Source of the DNA: an uncultured Hyphomonas sp.
GTDB taxonomy: Bacteria; Pseudomonadota; Alphaproteobacteria; Caulobacterales; Hyphomonadaceae
Direction: 5' to 3'
Assembly (NCBI RefSeq): GCF_963677035.1
Contig: NZ_OY781472.1
Location: 930,001 to 994,000 of the forward strand
Length of the DNA stretch: 64,000 bases
The notes under the pieces: model-generated
The model's database searches: none
Told to the model about the DNA's origin: nothing
The model's input: only the letters and a program-made list of their open reading frames with translations
Translations under genes and position numbers: made by a program
Shown here: positions 34,613-43,313 of the stretch, piece after piece
How positions within the stretch are numbered: position 1 is the stretch's first letter
How the letters are laid out: every line of letters begins with the position of its first letter

Positions 34613-35284
34613 ATGCTCCGCCAGTTTATCGCCATTCTGATTACCTGTTTTGCGATCGCCTTTGCCTTTGGCGCGCTGACGGCTGTGCGCTGGCCATCGA
34701 TCATGATGGCCGTCAGCTGGCTGGCGCATGACCAGCTGGCCGATGGTCTTGCCACCGTGAACTGGCGCCAGTTGGGGATCGACAATGGCGGCCCCTACCT
34801 GCTGGCCGCACTCTGCTTTTACTGCGCTGCAGCCATGGTATCGGCCCGCCGCCAGGGTGCTGTCGCCTGGTATATCTGCGGCATGGGCGCTGGTTTCCCC
34901 GTTTTCTATCTCGTCACCTTCGAACCCGGCTGGTGGGAAAACCCCAGCATCGCCGAAGGCGGTGTCGCCGGCGTCGGCGCCGTTGGCGTCCTGTTGCTGT
35001 TTGCCGTCTGGGAATTGCGCTGCCGCCCTGCCCGCAAGGCAGACCCGGCGGAAGCCCAGCCCCAGCCCGAAGAAACGGCCCCCGCGGTCCAGACCATTAT
35101 CGTGCAGCAGACGGCAAATGACGAAGAACCTATTGTGGTTCGCAAGCACGTCTTCGGCGCGCCCCGGACCCGGCCCGGCTTCGTTCCGGCCGCCGTTGCC
35201 CGCCAGCGGGCCAGCTTCGCCCATCACGGGCGCAAGGCTGCCGCGCGCCGTCAGAAAGTGCTGGAAGCCCGCGGCCGCGCCTGA
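34613..35284 (+). CDS. Hypothetical membrane protein with basic C-terminal tail
   Basis: A 223-aa protein with four likely membrane segments in residues 5-145 (for example FIAILITCFAIAFAFGAL and GVAGVGAVGVLLLFAVWEL) and a cytoplasmic tail of about 70 residues. The tail is first acidic and proline-rich, then strongly basic (FAHHGRKAAARRQKVLEARG). It lies 82 nt after the caspase-like gene on the same strand. No family is recognised. Confidence 0.65.
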   Translation: MLRQFIAILITCFAIAFAFGALTAVRWPSIMMAVSWLAHDQLADGLATVNWRQLGIDNGGPYLLAALCFYCAAAMVSARRQGAVAWYICGMGAGFPVFYLVTFEPGWWENPSIAEGGVAGVGAVGVLLLFAVWELRCRPARKADPAEAQPQPEETAPAVQTIIVQQTANDEEPIVVRKHVFGAPRTRPGFVPAAVARQRASFAHHGRKAAARRQKVLEARGRA

Positions 35285-35372
35285 TCCGGTCCGGTCCGCC
35301 AGGCCCGGAAACCGCTTCGCTTTCCTGTGACATCGCGTATGCTGGCCGAAAAACGACCATGGGAGGGTTGTC

Positions 35373-35738
35373 ATGGCTTTACGACGTCTGGCCGGTTTTG
35401 CGCTTGCGGTAATCGCGGCCTGGCTGCTCTGGGGCGGCATTCATACGGTAAATGTGATCGTTTCCCGCGGCAGCCCCCTGTCTGATGCCCTCCTCTCTCC
35501 GCCGACAAGCCTGTTGCGGATCGTGGGCACGTTGATCGCGGTCGTTGGCGGCCTCATGGCGGCCGCTGGCAAACCTTTCGGTGCCCTGCTCAGCCTGATC
35601 GGTGTGGGGGTTTTCGTGCTTCTGGCTGCCTCAATGGTCTTTTCCGGGGCCAATTCGGTGCTCTGGATGGACGAAGCGGTGTTTTCGGGCATCCTTGTTG
35701 TGCTGATGGGCCTGCTATTTATCCTGCCACGCAGTTGA
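35373..35738 (+). CDS. Hypothetical membrane protein
   Basis: A 121-aa protein with about four hydrophobic segments ([54 protein letters not shown] and [15 protein letters not shown]). GGGAGGGTTGTC precedes the ATG. It is in the same direction as its neighbours but 88 nt from the upstream gene. I recognise no family. Confidence 0.65.
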   Translation: MALRRLAGFALAVIAAWLLWGGIHTVNVIVSRGSPLSDALLSPPTSLLRIVGTLIAVVGGLMAAAGKPFGALLSLIGVGVFVLLAASMVFSGANSVLWMDEAVFSGILVVLMGLLFILPRS

Positions 35739-35835
35739 AGCTGCGCTCCCTACCAAGGGCGCATTGATTTCAGGGCGTAAATGCCTAGGTTGGCGCTCGA
35801 ATCCTCAGGCCCCTTTTCGCAAGGCAGAAATTCCC

Positions 35836-37242
35836 ATGGCAGAGACCTATGACGTCGTCATCATCGGTGGCGGCCCCGGCGGCTACAATTGCGCAATCCG
35901 CGCAGGACAACTCGGGCTGAAGGTTGCCTGTATCGAATCCCGCGGCAAGCTGGGCGGTACCTGCCTGAATGTCGGCTGCATTCCGTCCAAGGCGCTCCTG
36001 CACACGTCGGACCTGTTCCGCGCGGCCCAGCAGGACTTTGAGTCCATGGGCATCAAGACGGGCAAGCTGGATGTCGATATCGAAAAGATGATCGCCCAGA
36101 AGGACGAGACCGTCGACGGTCTGACCAAGGGTATCGAATTCCTGTTCAAGAAAAACAATGCCGAATACATCAAGGGCCGCGGCAAGATCGCCGGCCCCGG
36201 CAAGGTCGAGGTCGAAGGCGCCGACGGTTCCAAGCAGACGCTGGAAACGAAGAACATCGTCATCGCCACCGGGTCCGAGCCTGTCAGCCTGCCGGGCATC
36301 GAAATCGACGAGGAGCGCGTGGTGACGAACACCGGCGCCCTGTCGCTGACCACCGTGCCGAAGCGCCTCATCCTGATTGGTGCCGGTGTCATCGGTCTTG
36401 AGATGGGCTCGGTCTGGTCCCGCCTCGGCGCGGAAGTGACCGTTGTTGAATATCTCGACCGCATCATGCCGGGCGCTGACAGCGAAATCGCCAAGGAAGC
36501 CCAGCGCACCTTCAAGAAGCAGGGCCTCACCTTCCGCCTCGGCCAGAAAGTGACCGGCGTCGAGAAGATGAAGTCCAAACTGAAACTCTCCATGGAGCCG
36601 GCCAAGGGCGGTGAGACAGAAACGCTGGACGCCGATGTCGTTATCGTCGCCGTCGGGCGCCGTGCGTACACAGACGGTCTGGGCCTCGAAGCTGTCGGCG
36701 TGACCACGGACAAGCGCGGCGTCGTGCAGGTCACCGACGGTCACTTCAAGGCGGCTGACGGCGTCTGGGCAATCGGCGACTGTATTCACGGCCCGATGCT
36801 GGCCCACAAGGCGGAAGACGACGGCGTAGCGGTTGCCGAGCTGATCGCCGGCAAGGCCGGTCATGTCGACTACGATCTCGTGCCGAGCGTTGTCTACACG
36901 AACCCGGAGATCGCCTGGGTCGGCAAGACGGAAGACCAGCTGAAGGAAGAAGGCGTTGAATATGTGAAGGGTAAGTTCCCCTTCATGGCCAATTCCCGCG
37001 CCCGGACGAACCACGAAACCACCGGTTTCGTGAAAATCCTGGCCGACAAGAAAACCGACCGCATCCTCGGCGCCCACCTGATGGGGCCCTGCGTTGGCGA
37101 GATGATCGGCGAGCTGTGCGTGGCCATGGAATTCGGCGCGGCCTCCGAAGACATCGCGCGCACCTGCCACGCCCACCCCACCCTGTCGGAAGCCATCCGC
37201 CAGGCAGCCATGGGCGTCGAAGGCTGGACGATGCAGATGTAG
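35836..37242 (+). CDS. lpdA: Dihydrolipoyl dehydrogenase
   Basis: The E3 subunit of 2-oxoacid dehydrogenase complexes, which reoxidises dihydrolipoamide with NAD+. The 468-aa product has the FAD-binding [20 protein letters not shown], the redox disulfide C43/C48 in [16 protein letters not shown], the NAD site [17 protein letters not shown] and the C-terminal His-Glu in [12 protein letters not shown]. Start 35836 fits the family; the frame is open further upstream. It stands apart from E1/E2 genes, as expected for the copy serving the 2-oxoglutarate complex in some species. Confidence 0.96.
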   Translation: MAETYDVVIIGGGPGGYNCAIRAGQLGLKVACIESRGKLGGTCLNVGCIPSKALLHTSDLFRAAQQDFESMGIKTGKLDVDIEKMIAQKDETVDGLTKGIEFLFKKNNAEYIKGRGKIAGPGKVEVEGADGSKQTLETKNIVIATGSEPVSLPGIEIDEERVVTNTGALSLTTVPKRLILIGAGVIGLEMGSVWSRLGAEVTVVEYLDRIMPGADSEIAKEAQRTFKKQGLTFRLGQKVTGVEKMKSKLKLSMEPAKGGETETLDADVVIVAVGRRAYTDGLGLEAVGVTTDKRGVVQVTDGHFKAADGVWAIGDCIHGPMLAHKAEDDGVAVAELIAGKAGHVDYDLVPSVVYTNPEIAWVGKTEDQLKEEGVEYVKGKFPFMANSRARTNHETTGFVKILADKKTDRILGAHLMGPCVGEMIGELCVAMEFGAASEDIARTCHAHPTLSEAIRQAAMGVEGWTMQM

Positions 37243-37248
37243 TTTTGC

Positions 37249-37278
37249 AGCGTCCACAGCCCGGAAACGGTGGACGCA
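37249..37278 (+). terminator. Hairpin after lpdA
   Basis: An 8-bp stem GCGTCCAC / GTGGACGC with a 12-nt loop starts 7 nt after the lpdA stop codon. There is no T-tract, so it may only stabilise the 3' end. Confidence 0.4.
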
Positions 37279-37304
37279 CGAAATTGTGTTGGTACTTTCA
37301 GGGC

Positions 37305-37751
37305 ATGTACATTCATGCCGGAGCCGGCTGGCACATACGCAAATATGAAACGAGCGACGGGCAGGCCTGCATGTCGATCTTCATGTCGTGCCTGCGCAAA
37401 TTCCCGTGGCGCGGCGCGCCCCGGCCCTATGTGGCCCGGCTGATCCGGTCCCTGCCCGGGGCGAAGATCTGGGTCGCCGAAGAGCCGAGCGCCGGCATCA
37501 TCGGCTTCCTCACGCTACAGCCGCACGACGCCTATATCGACCACATCTTCGTGCACGAGGACTGGCGCTTCTGCGGCGTTGGCCGCGGGCTGCTGGAGGT
37601 CGCGCGGGAGGAAGCGGGACAGCCGCTGACGCTGGATGTCGACACCCAGAATTTCGGGGCCCGCAAGGCTTATGAGGCGCTCGGCTGGCATGTCGCCGCC
37701 TCGGCCGGTGAAGACGGCGCCCGCAGCCAGATCCGCCTCGTCAGCCCTTAG
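37305..37751 (+). CDS. GNAT family N-acetyltransferase
   Basis: A 148-aa GNAT protein: acetyl-CoA site VHEDWRFCGVGRGLLEVAR (Q/R-x-x-G-x-G/A form CGVGRG) and C-terminal strand TLDVDTQNFGARKAYEALGW. The ATG at 37305 is chosen; the frame is open back into lpdA but that part is not coding in this frame. Substrate is unknown. Confidence 0.85.
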   Translation: MYIHAGAGWHIRKYETSDGQACMSIFMSCLRKFPWRGAPRPYVARLIRSLPGAKIWVAEEPSAGIIGFLTLQPHDAYIDHIFVHEDWRFCGVGRGLLEVAREEAGQPLTLDVDTQNFGARKAYEALGWHVAASAGEDGARSQIRLVSP

Positions 37752-37764
37752 GCCGCTCCGGCGT

Positions 37765-38076
37765 CTATTCAGCCGCCTTTATCAGCGCTTGCATCCGGTC
37801 CAGCCAGGTGAGCCAGGCCTGGCGCCCGGCCTCGGTCAGGTGCACCCGCGTCTGGGGCCGCCGGCCGACGAACCGTTTTTCCTGCGTGATATAACCGGCC
37901 TCTTCCAGCTTGCGCAGATGGGTGGACAGATTGCCATCCGTCGCGCCCACCTTGTCGCGCAGCTCACCGAAAACAGCCGGGCTGACCGAAGACAGGTAGG
38001 CCATGACGCCAAGGCGCAGGCGGCCATGGATGACATCGTCTATGTCATTGTGGTCGAAGGGGTTTTCTCCGGACAT
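37765..38076 (-). CDS. Winged-helix transcriptional regulator (HTH_34 type)
   Basis: A 103-aa DNA-binding protein: RLRLGVMAYLSSVSPAVFGE, recognition region GATDGNLSTHLRKLEEAGYI and wing KRFVGRRPQTRVHLTEAG. This arrangement belongs to the small ArsR/MarR-like winged-helix family found beside small membrane protein genes. It starts 10 nt after the membrane protein gene. It may bind the ACTTTG-N5-CAAAGT palindrome upstream of that gene (38730-38746). Confidence 0.88.
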   Translation of the reverse strand: MSGENPFDHNDIDDVIHGRLRLGVMAYLSSVSPAVFGELRDKVGATDGNLSTHLRKLEEAGYITQEKRFVGRRPQTRVHLTEAGRQAWLTWLDRMQALIKAAE

Positions 38077-38086
38077 GTGCGCGCGC

Positions 38087-38710
38087 CTATACTGTCGCCG
38101 ACGGCTCGTTCCGCATCAGGACGATACCGGGCAGCAGGATACAGAAGGCCGCGACCGCCGCCCCCAGCAGCCAGGCCAGGGGCGACCCGACCAGCATGAC
38201 AGCGGGAATTGTCGCGACCAGCGCCGCCTGCCCGGCCCGTGTCAGCACAGGGCTGCCTGCCATCACGCCGCCGGCATATTGCGCAAGCCCGTACACCCCG
38301 ACCACCAGCGGAAGCGACCAGATGAACGGGTCGAAATCGGCAGGCCCAAGGGCGGCCTTGAAAAACGTGCCGGTAAAATAAGCCCCGAGGAACAGGCCGG
38401 CAGACTTCCAGACCAGTGCCGAAACCCGGTTTCCGGTGGAGGCTGCCCCCGGCTTTCCCGGACCGAATGTCCTGTGCATCGAGAAGGAGCCGCCAAGCCC
38501 CAGGATGACGTAGCCGCCCCACAGGAAACTCAGGGCTTGCGGGGGCAGTCCGACCAGCCGTTCAAGGATGGCATACTGGGCCAGATAGGCCAGCGTGGTC
38601 AGCGCGCCCCACCAGACAAGATAGCGCCCGCCAAGCAACGGCGCCTTCTCCCCTGCTTCAGCAAGATCACGGATATAGGCCAGGTCATCGGCAAGGGATT
38701 GCGGGCTCAT
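38087..38710 (-). CDS. Hypothetical membrane protein paired with winged-helix regulator
   Basis: A 207-aa protein with about five to six membrane segments (for example YLVWWGALTTLAYLAQYAIL, AGLFLGAYFTGTFFKAALG and ALVATIPAVMLVGSPLAWLL) after a 25-aa cytoplasmic helix (LADDLAYIRDLAEAGEKAP). Such proteins are common partners of HTH_34 regulators in the same operon and may modulate them. The promoter region carries a palindrome and tandem repeats. Confidence 0.75.
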   Translation of the reverse strand: MSPQSLADDLAYIRDLAEAGEKAPLLGGRYLVWWGALTTLAYLAQYAILERLVGLPPQALSFLWGGYVILGLGGSFSMHRTFGPGKPGAASTGNRVSALVWKSAGLFLGAYFTGTFFKAALGPADFDPFIWSLPLVVGVYGLAQYAGGVMAGSPVLTRAGQAALVATIPAVMLVGSPLAWLLGAAVAAFCILLPGIVLMRNEPSATV

Positions 38711-38729
38711 GTCTCATTCTCCACAAAGG

Positions 38730-38746
38730 ACTTTGAATTACAAAGT
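38730..38746. promoter_or_regulatory. Candidate operator ACTTTG-N5-CAAAGT
   Basis: A perfect inverted repeat of 6 bp with a 5-nt spacer lies 20 nt upstream of the membrane protein start at 38710. Its size suits a dimeric winged-helix protein, and the regulator gene is the second gene of the operon, so autoregulation is likely. This is inferred from position and symmetry. Confidence 0.5.
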
Positions 38747-38833
38747 ATGTGCGATCATGAAGTGAGTCAAGGGGCGCCCCCCGGAGGCGCGGGACACGGC
38801 CGTTGGCCGGTTCGGCATAGTCCGGTCTGGACA

Positions 38834-38896
38834 GGTCATGATGAAGTCCGGTTTGGTCATGACGAAGTCCGGACTGATCCGGCAGAAGTCCGGCTT
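38834..38896. repeat. Three 21-bp tandem repeats
   Basis: Units start at 38834, 38855 and 38876 and share the ending GAAGTCCGG plus three bases; the first two also share GGTCATGA. A further AGTCCGGTCT lies at 38819. The array sits between the stop of the lipoprotein gene (38906) and the promoter of the membrane protein gene. The perfect palindrome AGTCCGGACT is inside unit 2. Confidence 0.8.
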
Positions 38897-38905
38897 AACC
38901 CCGGC

Positions 38906-39310
38906 TCAGTGGAATTCGTTGCACGTCCCGTCCGCCTTCAGGTCGTCCTGCACGGAGGACATGCGGGCAAGGATATCGCCAAGCCCCTCCAGCGCCGTAT
39001 CGTTCCCGGCGGCCTTGTACTCGTCCTCAAGCGCGACATAGGCCTCCGGCCAGGCAGTGCCATCCGCGGCGCGGCGCTCGCCAAGGGCGGCCAGCGCCGC
39101 CTCGATCCGGGCGAGATAATTGCTGCCTTCATTGTCGCGCGTGTTCTTCGCAAAGCAACTGCAGAGGGTTTCGATGGAGTCGTAGGTCGTCCGCTCGCCC
39201 GGCGGATCGACGAAGGCCACCTCGCAGGCCGAGGCGACCCGCGTTTCGGTGGGATTGGAACAGGCGGCCAGCCCGCCCGTCAGAAGTGCCAGAAAGATGA
39301 TTTTGCGCAT
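38906..39310 (-). CDS. Putative lipoprotein
   Basis: A 134-aa product with a lipoprotein signal (IIFLALLTGGLAAC, lipobox LAAC) and a mature helical domain containing the cysteines SACEV, LCSCFAK and TCNEFH. It resembles in layout the small lipoprotein at 5386 (CKC/CSC pair, C-terminal Cys), and the two may be distant relatives. Function is unknown. It is transcribed toward the tandem repeat array. Confidence 0.75.
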   Translation of the reverse strand: MRKIIFLALLTGGLAACSNPTETRVASACEVAFVDPPGERTTYDSIETLCSCFAKNTRDNEGSNYLARIEAALAALGERRAADGTAWPEAYVALEDEYKAAGNDTALEGLGDILARMSSVQDDLKADGTCNEFH

Positions 39311-39370
39311 GTTTGTCCGCCCCTGTGTCAGTCACCTGATGACAGAGGCGGGAAAACAGCCTGCTTCGGG

Positions 39371-40129
39371 TCACTCGCCAGCGAGGCGGGCGGCCTCCTC
39401 ATCCGACAGTTCGGAATTGTCGTAGACGTTCGAGACGTCATCGAGATCGTCCAGCACGTCGAGCAGCTTCATCAGCGTGTCGGCGGCGTCGCCTTCGACC
39501 GGCACCGTGTTCTGCGGTTTCCAGATCAGCTTGGTCGATTTGGGCTCGACCGTTTCGCCGAAATGTTCGGTCAGCGCGTCGGCCACGGTCTGCAGCTCTT
39601 CACGGGCGGTGTAGATGAAGTGGCCGCTTTCGTCGGACTCGACATCCTGGGCGCCGGCCATGATGGCGGCTTCCATGATCTCGTCTTCGCTGCCGGCTTC
39701 CGGCGGGTATTCGATTTCACCGACCTGGTCGAAGCCGAAGGAGACAGAGCCCGTCTCGCCGAGGTTTCCGCCATTCTTGGAAAAGGCCGTACGGATGTCG
39801 GTCGCGGCGCGGTTCTTGTTGTCGGTGGAGGCTTCCACGATGATACCGACGCCGCCGGGGCCGAAGCCCTCATAGCGGATGTCCATATAATCTTCGCCGC
39901 CGCCGCCCTGGCCCTTGTCGATGGCGCGCTGGATATTGTCCTTCGGCATCGACTGACCCTTGGCGTTCTGGATGGCCAGACGCAGGCGCGGATTGGCGTC
40001 CGCATCGGGACCGCCCATTTTCGACGCGATGGTGAGCTCCTTGGAGAGGCGCGAGAACAGCGCGGCGCGCTTCTTGTCCTGTGCGCCTTTGCGGTGCTGG
40101 ATATTTGCCCATTTACTGTGGCCGGCCAT
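39371..40129 (-). CDS. yebC: YebC/PmpR family (TACO1-like) regulatory protein
   Basis: A 252-aa protein of the YebC family, with roles reported as transcription regulator and as translation factor for proline stretches. Family marks: [20 protein letters not shown] at the start, [32 protein letters not shown] and [13 protein letters not shown]. The length is normal. The start at 40129 is fixed by the conserved N-terminus, so the further open frame to 40198 is not used. It is monocistronic here; ruvC is often nearby in other species but not in this window. Confidence 0.95.
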   Translation of the reverse strand: MAGHSKWANIQHRKGAQDKKRAALFSRLSKELTIASKMGGPDADANPRLRLAIQNAKGQSMPKDNIQRAIDKGQGGGGEDYMDIRYEGFGPGGVGIIVEASTDNKNRAATDIRTAFSKNGGNLGETGSVSFGFDQVGEIEYPPEAGSEDEIMEAAIMAGAQDVESDESGHFIYTAREELQTVADALTEHFGETVEPKSTKLIWKPQNTVPVEGDAADTLMKLLDVLDDLDDVSNVYDNSELSDEEAARLAGE

Positions 40130-40417
40130 GAAAACCCTCTCGGCAGCGGTTCGAAACTGGAAAGGCAGGGCTTTAGCGCATGGGACGCCGCAGGCCAAGC
40201 CGGGGCGGTCAGACGGGCAAGTCCGGCCCGATGCTCAGGCCGGGGCGAGCAGATCCTTGCGGGCCGATTCCAGCATGGCCGCCACGCAGCCTTGTCAGGC
40301 GAAGACGTCAGCCATGCCGGCGCGCAAAACGGAGCAGGAAACATGACGGCCAGCACGCACGACGCCCGTAAAGGCGCCTGGTGGGTGTGCTTGGATGTTT
40401 TCGGGTCAGGCCGGGGT

Positions 40418-40888
40418 TCAGGTTTCCGGCAGGGGCAGAATGAAGCCCCTTCTCCTTGGGGCTTGTGAGGGCAAGCGAACGCACTGCGTTCGCCCGAACA
40501 AGGGGTTGGGGATGAGGGGCCGCAGCATTTCAGCGAGCACAGCAAGTGCGGACAGCGCGCCGCCCCTCACCCCTACCCCTCTCCCGAGGGAGAGGGGACG
40601 CAAGCGGAGATGTTCAGGCGTATACGCGACGCCGCTACACGCGGCAGCGAGGCGGGCATTTGTATACGCAGCGGGCTGCAGATGAGTCCGCGCTTTCTTC
40701 TGCCCGGGGATCCAGTCAATCGAGTGAAGATACACGCGCCCATTCGCGCCGATACACCAATGATACTTCACGCCGCGCCCATAGGCGGCCCGGATCTGCG
40801 CGCGCAGCATCAGCACCTGGACCCAGATCAGGGGCCAGAGAAAAGCAAGCTGCGGCGGGAACCAGGCAGGTGGGTGAAAGAGTGACAT
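40418..40888 (-). CDS. Small hypothetical protein with repeat-derived C-terminus
   Basis: From ATG 40888 the frame encodes MSLFHPPAWFPPQLAFLWPL..., with a short amphipathic or membrane segment (LWPLIWVQVLMLRAQIRAAY) and a compact aromatic domain (VKYHWCIGANGRVYLHSIDW). After about 80 residues the sequence enters dispersed repeat DNA and reads LRLRPLSLGRGVGVRGG, a low-complexity tail of about 60 residues. The first half looks like a real conserved small protein, while the tail is probably an accident of repeat insertion. The frame is open further 5' but without support. Confidence 0.5.
   Translation of the reverse strand: MSLFHPPAWFPPQLAFLWPLIWVQVLMLRAQIRAAYGRGVKYHWCIGANGRVYLHSIDWIPGQKKARTHLQPAAYTNARLAAACSGVAYTPEHLRLRPLSLGRGVGVRGGALSALAVLAEMLRPLIPNPLFGRTQCVRLPSQAPRRRGFILPLPET
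40440..40625. repeat. Dispersed GC-rich repeats within the end of the small hypothetical gene
   Basis: Short hairpins follow each other: AAGCCCC-TTCTCCTT-GGGGCTT (40443-40464), GCGAACGCA-CTGCGTTCGC (40472-40490) and CCCCTCTCCC-GAGGGAGAGGGG (40574-40597). Runs like CCCTCACCCCTACCCCTCTCC are typical of dispersed repeats in proteobacterial genomes. They overlap the 3' part of the hypothetical gene on the minus strand. Confidence 0.65.
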
Positions 40889-40994
40889 GGGCCGGAGTAT
40901 ACGTCCGGGGACTGAGGTGTCGGATGGGATTCTTTTTGCAGCAATGATTGCGGCAGATTGGAGTGGTTGGGCTGGTGGATAAGCCCCCGCCACC

Positions 40995-41308
40995 CGTCAT
41001 CCCGGAAAGCGCGCAGCGCTTATCCGGGACCTTCTTCCAGCCTGCGCCCGTGCTTCGACTTCGCTCAGCATGAGCGCTTCGGAGGTGCAGCAAGAGAGGG
41101 GCTCATCCTGAGCGAAGTCGAAGGATGACTGGCAGAGAGCAAAAGCCCTGCGCTTACGCTTGGGCCTGCTTCGGGAAAGCGCAGTGCGGTGCGTGCGGCA
41201 GGGGTATCCTCCCTCGCCTGCGGGGGAGGTGGCGCCGAAGGCGACGGAGGGGGCTGTGGCAGCATGAGAGAAGGTCCCGGATATTGGCTGCGCAAATTCC
41301 GGGATGAC
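40995..41308. repeat. Nested inverted-repeat island
   Basis: Outer arms of about 38 bp at 40995-41033 (CGTCATCCCGGAAAGC...ATCCGGGACCTT) and 41271-41308 (AAGGTCCCGGAT...TTCCGGGATGAC) are reverse complements with few mismatches. Inside lies a second pair, CTTCGACTTCGCTCAGCATG (41053-41072) and CATCCTGAGCGAAGTCGAAG (41104-41123), and then a third motif TCCCTCGCCTGCGGGGGAGG (41211-41230). It looks like one palindromic element with others inserted. No ORF of credible quality is present in 40889-41455. Confidence 0.8.
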
Positions 41309-41455
41309 ACGCCGGAGATCAGACGTGACTTCCGGCACACAAAATCTGTCTACGTCGTGACGTCACATGACTATGGGCGACCCCGCCATGATCAGGCATG
41401 ACTATACCGGACCATGGCGGATCAGGGGAATTCACATGCGCCTTCGCGCGCCCCC

Positions 41456-42253
41456 CTACAGCCCCAGATAGCGCGGGGCGACGGCGCCGGAGATGACCTC
41501 CGCCATATATCGCCCTCTCGCGATCTCCATCTCGTCCCAGGTTTCCGGATTGGCCAGGGTGGGAGTGGTGACGGTCTCACCGAGGGAGAGGCCGGCAAGC
41601 GCCGCAGATACAAGCTGCTCCGCAGAGAGGAAGCTCTCTTCCGGGAAGACCGCATCGCTGAGGCCCTGAGAGGAGAAAAACTCCGTGCGGACCGGCCCCG
41701 GCATCAGGACCTGGATGCGGATGTCGCTGCTCGCATATTCCATCTGCAGCGCGCGCGTGAAGTTCAGCACATAGGCCTTCGTTCCGCTATAGACCGCGCC
41801 GCCCGCCGAGGGCGCAAAGGCGATGACCGAGCCGAGATTGATCAGCACGCCCGCCCCCGCCTTCCGGACCCCTTCGAGCGCGGCATGCGACAGCCGCGTC
41901 AGGGCGATGACGTTCAGCCAGATCAGGTCCTGCATCTTGTCCGGCGTGCTGGCGGCCGTCGGGCCGAGGCCGCCGGCGCCTGCATTGTTGACCAGCATGG
42001 CCACCCCGCCCGCCCGAAGGCGGGCCTCCAGACCGGCGAGATCCGCCGGATCGACAAGATCTGCGGCCAGCGTCTCGACCTTCACGCCGTGGCGCGCCGA
42101 CAGGTCTGCCGCCGCCTGATCCAAGCGGTCCTTGCGGCGCGCGACCAGCAGGAGCGGATAGCCTTCGCTGGCGAGCCGCTCAGCGAAGGCCGCGCCGATG
42201 CCCGAGGACGCGCCCGTGATGACGGCCACGCCGTCCGGTTTACGGAAACTCAT
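41456..42253 (-). CDS. Short-chain dehydrogenase/reductase
   Basis: A 265-aa classical SDR. The NAD(P) site is VITGASSGIGAAFAERL with ARRKDR after beta-2 (NADP preference), the NNAG motif is MLVNNAGAGG, the catalytic Ser is in NLGSVIAF and the Y-x-x-x-K is YSGTKAY. The substrate is unknown. It is followed in the operon sense by nothing; the tautomerase gene lies 36 nt upstream on the same strand and is probably co-transcribed. Confidence 0.9.
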   Translation of the reverse strand: MSFRKPDGVAVITGASSGIGAAFAERLASEGYPLLLVARRKDRLDQAAADLSARHGVKVETLAADLVDPADLAGLEARLRAGGVAMLVNNAGAGGLGPTAASTPDKMQDLIWLNVIALTRLSHAALEGVRKAGAGVLINLGSVIAFAPSAGGAVYSGTKAYVLNFTRALQMEYASSDIRIQVLMPGPVRTEFFSSQGLSDAVFPEESFLSAEQLVSAALAGLSLGETVTTPTLANPETWDEMEIARGRYMAEVISGAVAPRYLGL

Positions 42254-42289
42254 CTCACGCCTCCTTGTCTGGCATATGACGGATGCGGA

Positions 42290-42718
42290 TCAGTCATGGG
42301 TGCGCGGGGACGGCTTGTTCTCCGCGATCCAGCGGGCTTCGTCGGGGGTGCCTTCGCGCGGCGGGTAGAAGCCCTGGATGGACCAGAGATCGAACGGCGT
42401 CTCATCGATATGGAATTCCCAGTCGAACCCGCGATCCTTCACCCAGGGGGCGATCAGCCTGTTGACGGCATCGATGAACCGGCGGCTGCCTTCCTCCGAG
42501 GGGAATTCCCGCGCGATATGGGCCATCGTGATGCGGACGAAATTGTTCCGGGGTTTGCCGCCGATATAGAGCGTGTTCTCGCCCACTTCGTGGAACAGGA
42601 CATTGACGTAGAAACGCGGCATGACGCGCGCATAGATCTCGGTCATCGTCTCGGCAAAGGCCTGTTTGTCTTCGGGCGTATAGGCCCCGGCGGGGTGATA
42701 GACTTTCCAGAGTGGCAT
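42290..42718 (-). CDS. Tautomerase family protein (cis-CaaD-like)
   Basis: A 142-aa protein of the tautomerase superfamily with the catalytic N-terminal proline exposed after Met removal (MPLWKVYHPAGAYTPEDKQA), as in cis-3-chloroacrylic acid dehalogenase-like enzymes (Tautomerase_3). Further family segments are FYVNVLFHEVGENTLYIGG and DRGFDWEFHIDETPFDLW. The natural substrate is not predictable. It is divergent from a MarR regulator at 42867, which probably controls it together with the SDR. Confidence 0.85.
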   Translation of the reverse strand: MPLWKVYHPAGAYTPEDKQAFAETMTEIYARVMPRFYVNVLFHEVGENTLYIGGKPRNNFVRITMAHIAREFPSEEGSRRFIDAVNRLIAPWVKDRGFDWEFHIDETPFDLWSIQGFYPPREGTPDEARWIAENKPSPRTHD

Positions 42719-42866
42719 TGGGCGTTTCCTGATCTGTTAAGGGCATTAGGGACTGTCCCGAATGCTTACCTTATGTCGTGCATATACACTTTATTGAGGC
42801 CATTTCAACAGGCCTGACAAAGTTTCTGCGCTTGGAGGCGCGCGCTCGGTCGTGTAGGTTCACGTT

Positions 42867-43313
42867 ATGGCGAAACTGGACAAGATATTTGAGGATGTGT
42901 CGGGCCGGTGCGCCGGCGTGCGCACGCTGAGCGCGGCCCGCGTCATGACGCGCCACTTTGACGACGCGCTGCGGCCCGCCGGGCTGACGATCACGCAATT
43001 CACGCTTCTGGTCACGGTCGGCATGACCGAGCCGGACTCGATCAGCGAGATGGGCCAGTGGCTGAGCCTGGACCGCACGACCCTGACGCGGAACCTGAAA
43101 CCGCTGGAGACCGCCGGCTATGTCGTGCGCGGCGAAGAAGGCCCGGCGCGCAAACGGAAGATCACCCTCACCCCGGCGGGCAAGGATATTCTGAAGACGG
43201 CCTATCCGCTGTGGCAGAAGGCCCAGAAAGAAGTGGAAGCCAGCTTCCCCGGCAACGGCTATGCCGACGTGAAAACCACCCTGAAAGCCCTACGCGCCGT
43301 TTCACCGGATTGA
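42867..43313 (+). CDS. MarR family transcriptional regulator
   Basis: A 148-aa winged-helix regulator: LTITQFTLLVTVGMTEPDSI, recognition helix region LSLDRTTLTRNLKPLETAGY and wing EEGPARKRKITLTPAGK. It is divergent from the tautomerase-SDR pair, and the 148-nt gap between them should hold its operator. The ligand is unknown, possibly an aromatic or reactive small molecule handled by those enzymes. Confidence 0.9.
   Translation: MAKLDKIFEDVSGRCAGVRTLSAARVMTRHFDDALRPAGLTITQFTLLVTVGMTEPDSISEMGQWLSLDRTTLTRNLKPLETAGYVVRGEEGPARKRKITLTPAGKDILKTAYPLWQKAQKEVEASFPGNGYADVKTTLKALRAVSPD

Noticed and set aside
35785..37257. Open frame of 490 codons on the minus strand
   Set aside because: It is the exact antisense of lpdA, whose identity is certain. 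High GC in the third codon position creates long antisense frames.
38003..40468. Open frame of 821 codons on the plus strand
   Set aside because: It runs antisense through the membrane protein, lipoprotein and yebC genes, and crosses the tandem repeats. Its sequence has the arginine/glycine/histidine-rich look of high-GC shadow frames, and yebC on the other strand is certain.
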